Source of the DNA: Tetrahymena elliotti 4EA
Lineage: Eukaryota; Ciliophora; Oligohymenophorea; Hymenostomatida; Tetrahymenidae
Reading direction: 5' to 3'
Length of the DNA stretch: 44,516 nucleotides
Assembly (NCBI GenBank): GCA_000231825.2
Contig: JH720298.1
Coordinates: 1,919,111 to 1,963,626 of the forward strand
Positions 34,860 through 44,516 of this stretch are shown one piece after another (positions within the stretch are counted from its first letter, which is position 1; each line of letters starts with the position of its first letter). A program made the position numbers and the translations under genes. The notes beneath the pieces were generated by a model. It was not told the origin of the DNA. It made no database searches and saw nothing but the letters and a program-made list of their open reading frames with translations.

Positions 34860-35165
34860 TTTTTAATTCAATGGGTAGGGATAGTACATATATGTTATTA
34901 GTCAGATCCAATAAATAACGATTTTTAATAAATTTAGTACTGAATAAACATATATTTTAAAGAACCAGATAAATGATTATGCCTTATAGTTTGAATAAAA
35001 AAATATATTATTGATTAGAAAAGAGTAATCAAGCATGGATTTAAAAATTACAAAACACAAAATGCAAAATTAACTTTTTCCTCAAGATGCCTTAATATTT
35101 TGGGTTTTGATGAAGAAAATAATATTTTCATGTAAGAAAATAAAAAGAATTTAAAATATTTATTA
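34860..35165 (+). pseudogene. Decayed tandem copy of the 3' FHA exon of the SNIP1-like gene
   Basis: About 150 bp after the SNIP1-like stop, scattered pieces repeat the end of that gene. Near 34873 a frame reads R-D-S-T-Y-M-L-L-V-R-S, matching G-D-S-A-F-L-V-G-K-D of the FHA exon. Near 35070-35100 the DNA gives I-N-F-F-L-K-M-P-Q-Y-F-G-F where the gene has I-Q-L-L-P-K-D-V-L-K-F-G-F, followed at once by TGA. The 3' flanks then match again: ATGTAAGAAAATAAAAAGAA with TTAAAATATTTATTAA, against ATGAAAGAAAATTGAAAAAA and the same TTAAAATATTTATTAA. The middle is shortened and shifted, so it cannot encode an FHA domain. Confidence 0.7.
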
Positions 35166-35436
35166 ACCAACAATCTTTTGAAGAAAATATTTTTTAGATT
35201 GTTAAATTACTTTAAAAATAGATAGTTTTTCAAGTAGAAATCACATATAAGAAATTAATTGATTTTGGTATAATTACTTTTTTCGTAAACGAGTTAGTTT
35301 CTTTTTTGGTTTTATCAAGCATAAATAAATATATTTATTTGTTTAATTAATTGAATTCAATTCAATTTACAAAGACATACACAATATCTTAAAATAGCAA
35401 TCAAGCAAGCTCAATTATATTTAAGGTTTATAAAAA

Positions 35437-36007
35437 ATGAAACTATAGGTAAATAAAATAATTTTTGCTCTTATTATAAATTAAAAATTATCTTCATTAA
35501 CTCAATATAAAGGTTCATATTAAAGATAGAATGTTTACAATCAATTGCGGAGAAGGGGCATAAAAAATAAGGTAATTATATCTCATTAATTAAGCAATTA
35601 TATTTTCATAAAAATAAATATTAGCCTAAATTAACTAATTTTAAACTAATAAACTTTTATGTAATACATTTAAGGTGGTTAGGAGATGTTGCTGTTTTCA
35701 GATATGAGCATTTTTATGGTAATCTTAGTGGAACTCCAAAAGGTGTTAGATTTGAAAGTGGAGATTTATTGCCAATGGATGGAATTATTTCAGATCATTT
35801 GCAAGACGATTCACATGTCTGGGTAATTCTTAAAGGTACTTTTTACTAATTAGCAAGCAGCATAAAAGGAAAATAACAAAATTTTATATAACAGAGGATA
35901 TGGAAGGACTAGGAATTTAAAAAGATAAAAAAGGAGGTGTTCCTGATAAAAGTGGAAGCAATTTTAGAATTAGACCAAATACAGCTGCAGTAACTAAGAA
36001 GAAGTGA
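35437..36007 (+). CDS. Small conserved-looking protein, possible ubiquitin-like fold, unknown function
   Basis: Four exons (35437-35448, 35513-35571, 35675-35835 and 35895-36007) with introns of 64, 103 and 59 nt give 114 residues; all phases agree. The sequence has VHIKDRMFTINCGEG at 5-19, KIRWLGDVAVFRYEHFYGN at 22-40, GTPKGVRFESGDLLPMDG at 43-60, and HVWVILKE at 71-78, then a basic Gly/Lys tail ending TKKK. The pattern (beta strand, tight turn, helix with W-L-x-x-V-A-x-x-R-Y, G-x-P-x-x-V, final V-W-V-x-L strand) looks like a beta-grasp, ubiquitin-like fold. I have a vague memory of similar small proteins in ciliated organisms but cannot name the family. No signal peptide or membrane segment. 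The first exon has only four codons, so the start is the least certain part. Confidence 0.75.
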
Positions 36008-37111
36008 TTAATAGTTTGATAGATAGATAAATCAATAATTTATAATTTAAAAAGATTCAGTTAAGTTTTAAAAAATGAAAAATTAAATAAATAAATTAAT
36101 AGATAAATAAAATAGAAAAACAACCCTTATATTACAAAAATAGTTTCTTATTTTAAATTTATATAATTATAATAGTATAATATATCACTTTTGTTTTATA
36201 ATTTATATTCTCTTTCATCAACAAGCCAAGATTAATTAAATCTTCTTATCAAAAATTTCTAAATTATATATTTCAAATTATTATGCAAAAATAAGGTTTT
36301 ATATTACAGATACTTCAAATACATTAAAAATTCTTTTTATATATTTAATCAAATACTCTTGATTATTTTTTTAGTGTCTAAATTTCATATTATTGAGCTT
36401 AATTTTAAAACTAATTATTTTTTATTATTAAGTTTTGAAAAACAAATAATTACTCTTTAATATTAAAAAAACATTAATGGTTACTCGAATAAAAGAAATA
36501 TACTAGTAAACATTTTTAAATCAAGAAATTTAACTCAATTAAAGGTATTTATTGAATTTTGCTTCTTATTGAATAATAAATTTGTTTAGAAAATGTTAAT
36601 TATTGTTGTTTAAAAATGTAAATTTGAATATTATTCTTAATATTATCAAATAATTTTATATTTTAATTGTAATGTCTTTTTATTTTAGTTTATTTACTAA
36701 ATCTAAATCAATATTATAAATTCATACACTACATGTAATTGTTGCTAAATCTAAACTGATATTTTGAGAAATAAAAATCAAATAACTTTTAAAAAAAATA
36801 TTATTTCTTAAACATTTGATATTATTAGTTAAATAAATTATATAAATCAATCATTTATTTAGTTTTATTAAACTTTGATCCTCAAAAAATCTTCACCAAA
36901 ATGAATATGCTTGCTGACTTGGATATTTAAATAATAATAATAATTTTTGCTTACTTTTTATGCTAAAATTTTATTTAACAAATAGAAATTTACTTGATGC
37001 ATTAGATACTTTTCTAATGAATTTCTTTTAGAAAAGTAATAGAAAGAAAATGTATCAATTAGAATGTAATCAAAAAAAATTAAAGATTGTTTAATAATTT
37101 CTGTTTTTATT
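36008..37111. other. Intergenic, convergent 3' flanks
   Basis: AT-rich spacer between the small plus-strand gene and the small minus-strand gene. Nothing supportable was seen. Confidence 0.5.
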
Positions 37112-37543
37112 TCATAATTTCATTTTATTCTACTCCTTGATTCTCTTATACGGAAAACCAGGATGGTAATTGTAAATATTAATACAGGAATAGATATTTT
37201 GATAAAAATAATTTTCACAAATATTATTTATATTATTGATATTGATCGTATTTGAAATAGTTAGATTAGTTTAGATCACCTTAAGTCTCAATTGTTCACA
37301 CATTTCTAACTATTTTTATATGTTTTCCTTCTCATTGTTTAAGTCTTTTGGGTCTCTCATCATATAAAGCAATTCTTTGTAAGCCTTCTACATCTATCTG
37401 TATTCAATATGTCCAGGGATGTTGTCTACAAGCAATAGTTCTACTTATAATTCTCTATTATCCTTCTTGAGTCTTTCAATTTCAGCTCTAGCATTATCTA
37501 ATTGTGATTAGAAAATATCCATGTTTGCGGTTGATGTTTCCAT
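37112..37543 (-). CDS. Small coiled-coil protein, unknown function
   Basis: A single open frame of 143 residues runs from ATG at 37543 to TGA at 37112-37114. Residues 1-90 are strongly helical and charged: LDNARAEIERLKKDNRELQ, then IEYRQMQKAYKELLYMM and NNEKENIQKQLEMCEQLRLK, with heptad-spaced Leu/Ile typical of a short coiled coil. After the Lys near residue 90 the composition becomes Asn/Ile-rich; a GT (GTGATCT) there could be a splice donor, so the true C-terminus may differ. No known family was recognised. The neighbouring genes on the left and right are on the plus strand. Confidence 0.65.
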
Positions 37544-38257
37544 TGTAAGTTTAGTTGATAATTAATTTATTTTATTTTAAATTGATTATAAATTTGTTTA
37601 AATCTCTAATAGATTTAAACTGATTAAATATCGTTAATTAATATGGGTGAAATGAAAAAATATTTTTTTATTTTATTTTTTTTAAATAAAAGCTTAGTAG
37701 TTTTTCAGTCTACTTTTCATAAAATCTCTTCAAAACACACATTCAACTCTTAAAAGTTAGTTAAATAATTTTATTCTCGAAATTATTCTTCTACTTCTTC
37801 TATTTTCTAACCTCTAAAATAATATTTTACAATCCCTACAAACAATTTTTTTAAAATTCTAATAGGAATTATTATATTCTAAATATCAAGAAAGTTTTTA
37901 TAGCCAGTTTTATCATGATTAATATATATTTTTTATTTTAAGCAGAGTATTTGATATTCCTTTTTTTTTTATTTTGATATTTTAAAATACTTCTAAATAT
38001 ACTGTCTAATTTCTAATTTTTTTACCCTTGCTATATAAAAGCAGATTTTTGAAAGACTATTTTTTTTAACAAAAAACTATTTAAATTTAACAAAAACTTT
38101 TAATACCTAAATTAATAAAAATGCGATAATTTTATTTAAAATATTTAATTTAAAGCTATTTATTTTATAAACTAAAATATGTTTAATCCATATTTATTCA
38201 TATTTTAATTTGGTAAATGGCTATATATTAACTTTTTATTAATATTATTCAAAAAGA
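37544..38257. other. Intergenic, 5' side of the coiled-coil gene
   Basis: AT-rich DNA with no coding-like frame or structured RNA that I can support. Confidence 0.5.
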
Positions 38258-38850
38258 GGAAATCATGTTACAGATGATGTTGTTTTGATATTAGCTTCAA
38301 ATTTATAGAACTTCATTAATATTGAAAATCTAAAGCTGGAAATCAGGTACTTATTTATTTAATAAAGTAGAAATTTTTGATGATGAATTTCTAATATGAA
38401 AAAGTGAAGGGAACATAAATTAAAGAAATGAAGTTTTAAATGATCTTGGATTCAATCTAACTAAGTGACTCAATCTCAAAAAATTATCACTAAAATTAGA
38501 GTAAATAAGATTTATGAAGATCCAGTTTGAGGATATTCACAATTAAAAATCTAAAACACAAAATAAAGATAATTTTTTTAAATAATAGTAAAATGCTATA
38601 AGATGATAATTAATTATGTAATTTAGGTTCTCATTTAACAACTCAACTCCTGTTTTTTTAACTTGACCTTAAGTTAGCAAAATAAATAATCAAAAATTTT
38701 TTCTTACTTTTTTTCAATTAAATTTTATATTAGCCACAATTGTGTGACTAGTAAGGGTCTAGTTGATTTAGGGTAGAATTTAATCAAAACAGCTAATTTG
38801 AAAGGCTTGAAACTTAAATTTGTAATTATTTAATTCAATAAATATGGATT
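38258..38850 (+). pseudogene. Leucine-rich-repeat-like coding debris
   Basis: Three short pieces on the plus strand translate like LRR units: 38258-38346 (VTDDVVLILASNLQNF, then IENLKLEI, followed by a GT that could be a donor), about 38430-38512 (VLNDLGFNLTK, TGA, then LNLKKLSLKLEQI), and about 38752-38840 (GLVDLGQNLIKTANLKGLKLKF). Each has the L-x-x-L-x-L spacing and a leading L-G-x-N-L block seen in ribonuclease-inhibitor-type or ciliate LRR families. An in-frame TGA and long AT-random gaps argue for a decayed gene rather than a working one, although unrecognised introns could be masking part of it. Confidence 0.45.
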
Positions 38851-40218
38851 TAGTTGAATTTATATTATTGAAGATTTTTTCTTGCAAAATATACAAATTA
38901 TTTTTTATATTTTAAGTTTTATTGTTTTTTTAAAAAGTAACTGCTCTATGTTAACTGAATAAAATATTTATCAATTGATCTAAGACATGAAAATGTGTAA
39001 GAATCTTTAATACATAAATCTATTTTTTTGGTAATAAAATTTTCAATTTCCTTATTGATCAAATTAAAAAATATTCTATTTTTTTTATTAGGGAATTTAC
39101 TTATAAATATGAATCGTTTGTTTAAATCTAAAGTAGATAAGAAGCTTAAGAAATTCTAAAAGTTAGTTTACTTAAAGAATTAACAGGATTCATTCAAAGA
39201 TACTTCTCTTTTTTGAATAATAAAGATTTCAGTTAAAATAATAATTTTAATAGACAAAAGACGACCTAATTTTCTTATTTTAATTTTTAATGATTAAGTA
39301 TTTGTATTTTTTAATATATTTTTGCTCTTAAAATTTTAAATACTTTAAAAATAAATAATTTTTATGAAATAAAATATCATCAATTTACCTTACTTCTATT
39401 CTTTAATTAATGCTCATTTTTTATAAAAATAATTTTTAATTAAAATTGTTATATCAAATTCAGAAATATTTATTTACAGAAATAAAATTTTACCACAATC
39501 AAATTATTACAAGATTAATTATTTTATTTTATTTTTCCTTTTTTTTGGAATCTTTAATAAATTAAAATTTCGAAAAATATTTAAGTTAATGGTTAGATAT
39601 AAAATTAAAACTGTAAACACACAAAGATAAAAAATAAGTTGAAAATAAAAATTGAGAAAAATGTCTTAGATTTTCCAGAAAGGTAGGTTGAGTTGAATGT
39701 GAATAATTGATGGCAAAAGAATTTAACAAAATTTACAGTGAATGTAAGCAGCATGAAGAATAATACAATTAGAAATAATAGTATCTCATTCCTTATGATG
39801 TTTAACAAAAATAAATAATCAGAAAATAGATATCATTAAATTGAGAAATAATTATTGTAAAATCTAAGGTAAGCATTTGATCTATGTACTATTAGATAAG
39901 TGAATAAGAGATGGGATGATTAAATCAATGAATGAATTAATGATTAACTAATTATCTATCAAAATTTTTTCATTTAGAGAATGCAAGATTGTATGATTAT
40001 GTATGGATATTTATGTATTTATATTCACATATAATTAAATTACTTTTGATTGTAATAACTAACTATTAGATATTTGGAAATTAGTCAAACAAATAAAAAA
40101 AGAATCAGAAATAAGAAGTTGTTTTGGATAAAATCAAAGAGGCAAACTATAAAAACTAGAAAAGATTAAATTTTTAATTAAAATATATCAATAGAAAGTT
40201 AATAAAAAATAAGGAGAA
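38851..40218. other. Intergenic, 5' side of the sorting nexin
   Basis: AT-rich DNA. A Met-started plus-strand frame near 39109 (MNRLFKSKVDKKLKKFQK) ends at a TGA after about 35 codons and could belong to the LRR-like debris. A hydrophobic minus-strand frame at 39605-39808 is probably chance. No firm feature. Confidence 0.45.
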
Positions 40219-43200
40219 ATGATAGACCAAAGCGAATTAGAACAGGAACAATTCAAATAGTTATTAGAAAAAAATATTGAATCAAGAAATCTAGAAAATG
40301 ATTTCTCTGATTTTATTCAAGAACTTTAAGACTCATCTTAAATAGATATAGGTGAATGTGGTTATGAGCAAATGAAGTTATGGATGCAATAATTTTTAAA
40401 ATAAAAAAATCTTCCATTTTATGCACTCAACGATGATAAAAGTAATAATAATAATAATTCTAATATTAACCCACCCTCTCCTTCTGAGGTGCAAGTTCCT
40501 CCTACTCAAAAGGAGAAACTGAAAGAACCTCCCTAACCTAAATCAGTAATTGAGTATAATCCTCCTTAACAATAAAATATCCCACAATAAAGAATAACTA
40601 ACAATCCTGATGAGAGTTTAATGAATGCTTTGGATTGCTTAATGGGAGGGGAGCCTATTGGTATAGGTAATCAAAATAATTTTGATTTTTTTGATGATGA
40701 TGATGAATTCATGCCACCACCTTCCAATCAACATGTTCCTCAACATTAAAAGGTAGAGACACCTAAAGAAACAATAAATCATAATATTCCTGAACAACAC
40801 AAATTTGAATCAAATGAAACTCAATCTTAGAAAATATAGCCTTAATAACCTGTACATCAAGAATAATAAGTTCAATAATAAGAATCACCATCAAGCCAAT
40901 AAGCAAAGTTAGATAATTAATTGTAACCAAACTAATAAATTTAGAAAGCAGAGAATTAAAAAATCAGAAGTCAATCAGAAATTGTTTAAGAAAGTGATTA
41001 AAGCAAAGCTGAGAGCCTTAGTAAAAGTACAGTAGAGTAAAACAGTAAAAAATCTTTTGGACATAATGGTAACTCAGTGTAACCATCCCCTTATTAAGAT
41101 AACTCACCTATGAATCCATAACGCTATCCTGAATTACAAAAGTAAGTTAATAAGCCAGTAGCTCCTGTAAAATAACAAATTAATCCAGATATAAGTATGA
41201 TGCCTGATTTTTAAGCACCTAAAGGAATGAATTTAACTTAGCAGTTTAGTGATATTTCAGTAATAGGAAATTCAGATGAACCTTCAAAAGTAATAGATTT
41301 TTAAACAATTTTGAAAAAAATAAATAAAACTAGATAAAATAATAATAAAAAATAATTTAAAATAGTTTATTACAACTGACGAACATATGAAGTTAATTGA
41401 ATAGTTTGAAAAGTAGCTCTAAGATAGAGAATATTTAAATGCAAGTTAAGTTATTGAATGCCAAAGAGTAGAGTTAAATAAAATAGGTAAATTCTTAAAA
41501 GCTTATCCAGACAAAAAGCCAAAAGTCATGATTCAAAGCTACAGAGTTTTAGAAGAAGGATTTTTAAAGAATAACTTTGTCTTGTATACAGTCAGCATAA
41601 CAGAATTGGGCTGGACTTGTTATCGTAGATATAGCGATTTCAAGATTCTCAGAGATATTTTTGAAAATTAATTCCCAGGCTATTTCATTCCTCCCCTCCC
41701 CAGAAGAACTATGGCAAGGTAAATTTTTATCCATATTTAAGAGGAATAAATTTGATATTTTAAGCAGTTTTAATAAGAATCTAAATTAAAAATAAAGTTG
41801 GAATAAAATTAGATTGCATTATTAATAAAAATCATTCAGATAAAGTCAAAATATTTAAGATTTTACTATTTGCCTGATAGTATAAAGATTTGGGAAAGAT
41901 ATATTATCAGAATTTAATACCAAAAAAAAAAAGAGTCTTTTTTCAATGAATTTTTTTTGAATATTTTATTGCTATAAAAGAAATTTTGAATCAATTTTTT
42001 TCTGATCAAAATATATTATCCACTCCGCTAATCAATTACATATAAAAGAATATTTAATTAAATTTAATCTTCTAATAATTAATGATATAAATCACAATAT
42101 CATCATCTCTATCTATATTACGCATCACCTGAATTTTTTGTTTTCATATCTTTAATAATATTTATTAAGTAAGTGCCAAACATAAATCTTAATTGACTAT
42201 CATAACTTATTTTCTGATATCTCCTTTTTAATTATTCATAGTAAAATACGATTTTCTCTTTTCTTTCTAAAATAAGTGGAGGTATTTCTCAATTTTCAAA
42301 TTTGTCTCACTAAAAATTTTGTTGATTTTGAGATATAATTTTGATTTATTTTACAAAAAATAATAACAACAATAATCCCCCTTCTTATTTTTTAAATTTT
42401 AAAGTAGATTAATAAATTTGAATAGATAAAAAATTAATTATGTTTTTATCTTTAAATTTTTCAGCAAAGAAAATGTTTTAAGTAAATTTTTTAATTAAAA
42501 AAATAGAAAATTTGAACCTGAATATCTTGATAAAAGAATGAAAATTCTTGAGTAATTTATGGAAGCTGTTTTAGAAAGTGAACTTCTCCGTAATAGCTAA
42601 TATTTAGAAGATTTCTTATTTATTTAGGATGAAGCTAAATACAGAAAGGTAGCTAGTAATATAAAAGATGGTCCTATTGAATTAAACTAATTCTATTCAA
42701 TTGATGGAAAAATTAACTGCTAAAATTCTACAAATTTTTAAACATATGGAACAGCATTCAGAAATTACACCTAAAGTTTGACAACCTTATATAATAAAGC
42801 AAAATCGTTAACTAAAGAAGTAGTTAAAAATTTGGATGATTCATAAAAAAGTCTTAAGAATCTTTCCGGAGTATTTTTGGATTTAAGCAAAATTACCAGT
42901 GAATTTAACCAACGTAATAAGATAGGAGTAAATGAATATTTACAAAGATAATATGAAGAAAATAGTAAATTCCTTAGTGAGTATTCAGATTTCCTTGAAA
43001 AATAATCTAAATTATTTAAGAATTATATCTACCTTAAAATGAGATATGAAAAAAAAGTTTGTGAAGTATTTGAAGAAATGTCTAATAAGCGTAATAAATT
43101 GATGGCTTCTTTTTAGGATGCTTTTACCAAAATAAATTAAAAGAAATAAAAGTTATTTGATAGAAAAGACATAAAACAATGGGAACTTCCTCCAAATCTC

Positions 43201-43584
43201 CCAGTTGATTAAATGGCCTTGATGTCAGATCAAAAATTAGCTTTTAAATATATGTTACCTCGTGAAACCCAACTTGTCAAATAAATGAATAAGAAAATCA
43301 ACTTTTTCAACTCAAACTTGTTTTATGAAACTCGTAAGTACTTGAAAATTAGAGAAACGAAGATATCGAGTGACTTCATACAGTTTACGGTTGAAAATAG
43401 TGAGTATCTAAATCGATTAAAGGAATACCACGATTAACATCTTCAACGAATCCAACAGATAGTTATAGACAGCCAACAAAATATAATAAAACAGCTAGAA
43501 GATGATAGGAAGATTATTGATTAGTCAATTAATGGAACATTCTTGACGGATTAGCAGTGCTAAGTGAAAAAAGTGATATTTTGA
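40219..43584 (+). CDS. Sorting nexin with PX and BAR domains
   Basis: Exons 40219-41289, 41366-41718 and 42465-43584 encode 847 residues. Residues 1-400 are acidic and Gln/Pro/Ser-rich and probably disordered, with an Asp run (FFDDDDEF). The PX domain covers about 408-520: KVMIQSYRVLEEG, FVLYTVSITELGW, then C-Y-R-R-Y-S-D-F at 442-449 with the PI3P-contacting Arg, the PPLP proline loop at about 467-470, and after the last intron LDKRMKILEQFMEAVLES and LRNSQYLEDFLF, the closing PX helices. The rest (about 540-840) is long charged helix consistent with a BAR domain. SNX-BAR proteins bind PI3P on endosomes and bend membranes into tubules for retrieval traffic; in ciliates this would serve endosomes or food vacuoles. 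The intron inside PX is 746 nt, the longest in the window. The start is the first Met after an AT-rich leader. Which SNX subfamily it belongs to is unclear. Confidence 0.9.
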
Positions 43585-44516
43585 CATTTTTAAAAATTAA
43601 ATATTCAATTTCAAGCTAATAAATAAATTAATTAATTAACTTATCAATCAATAAAATATTTTGTTTACCTTTAAAATTTTAAACAATTGTTTACATGGTT
43701 TATTTTATAGTTTTTGTTAATCATTATTAAACTACCTCCAATTTTAATCATGACCAATTCCAAAAAACATCCTAATTTATTTATTTACTTATTTTCTTAA
43801 TATATAGGCATGAACGAGAAAAATATTATTCATAGAGTCTATCTTTCTCTTGATTAAATAACATATTATTTAATAAGGGTTTATCAGATACCATTTATTA
43901 AGTTATCAATATATATTGAATTAACTTTATTCAAAATTATTTGATTTTAATAATAAATTATATATATATTTGTGTAATATATTTTATCATATTTATTCTT
44001 TTGAAGTTGATATTATATTAATATTAAATTTAATCGATGAAAAAATCTGATTAACATAGATTTATAATCACTTATATTAAGAGAAAAATAATTTAGTTTT
44101 AACTTTCTTATAATTTAAAATAAATTAAAATTATTCAAAAAATAATTTTAATAAATTATATGATCTATAATGAAAAGATAATTATGGAACCATAATATTT
44201 ATAATATTTGTCATTTCTCGAAATTTCATCTTTATTTCAACATATTTACTATAATTTAACAAGTCTTTTTGCTTTAATTTATTTTTATCTAAATCTTTAT
44301 GCAACCATGATACCGATATTAAACCTTTTAAACAATTATAAAAATAATTATTAAATAAAGAAAAACTTTAAAAAATAAGCCAAATAAATATCAAGTAAAT
44401 CAACCCATATTAGTCATTTGTTTCCCAAATATTAAAGTCATTCAAAAATTTATAATTAATATTGAGACTCAATTTTTACCTAAGGTCAATAGTTAAAGTT
44501 TAGAGATTAGAGCATT
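43585..44516. other. Intergenic to right edge
   Basis: AT-rich sequence after the sorting nexin stop. No coding-like frame, tRNA fold, telomere repeat or other feature was seen up to the window end. Confidence 0.5.

Overview
The window reads as nuclear (probably somatic/macronuclear) DNA of a ciliate, most likely a Tetrahymena-like oligohymenophorean. It is very AT-rich. Every convincing gene has many in-frame TAA and TAG codons at positions where relatives carry Gln, and ends only at TGA. Introns are mostly short (37-150 nt) GT-AG introns in AT-rich sequence. All translations here use TAA/TAG = Gln. With the standard code nearly every gene would look broken. The species is inference; no telomere repeat or other chromosome end is visible.

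Layout, left to right: (1) the 3' part of a giant Gln/Asn/Ser-rich gene (+, open at the left edge to 9067) that begins in a tandem repeat; (2) LSM4, a seven-exon gene (-, 9838-10660); (3) a ciliary/centrosomal-type coiled-coil gene resembling CSPP1 (+, ending 14687, 5' end unresolved); (4) a family of four secreted GH25-type lysozyme genes, all on the minus strand (15293-16119, 20545-21324, 23857-24932, 26736-27664), with a TPR-plus-protein-kinase gene on the same strand between the first and second; (5) a long non-coding stretch with a T-rich tract leading into a GC-richer block at about 30188-30700 that matches the central part of a mitochondrial/bacterial-type small-subunit rRNA; (6) a hot-dog fold dehydratase (-, 32069-32727) divergent from a SNIP1/Pml1-type FHA splicing factor (+, 33329-34715), followed by a decayed tandem copy of that gene's 3' end; (7) two small genes (+ 35437-36007 and - 37112-37543); (8) leucine-rich-repeat-like coding debris; (9) a PX-BAR sorting nexin (+, 40219-43584).

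The genes do not form one pathway, as expected in a eukaryote with monocistronic genes. LSM4 and SNIP1 are both RNA-processing factors but lie about 23 kb apart. The lysozyme cluster is the only clear functional grouping: four paralogues share one phase-2 intron at the same Trp codon, so they arose by duplication of one ancestor and probably serve digestion of bacteria in the phagosome or outside the cell. I found no wholly new system. The most unusual items are the rRNA-like block, the decayed FHA copy, the giant repeat protein, and the unresolved two-strand coding-like region at 11433-11833.
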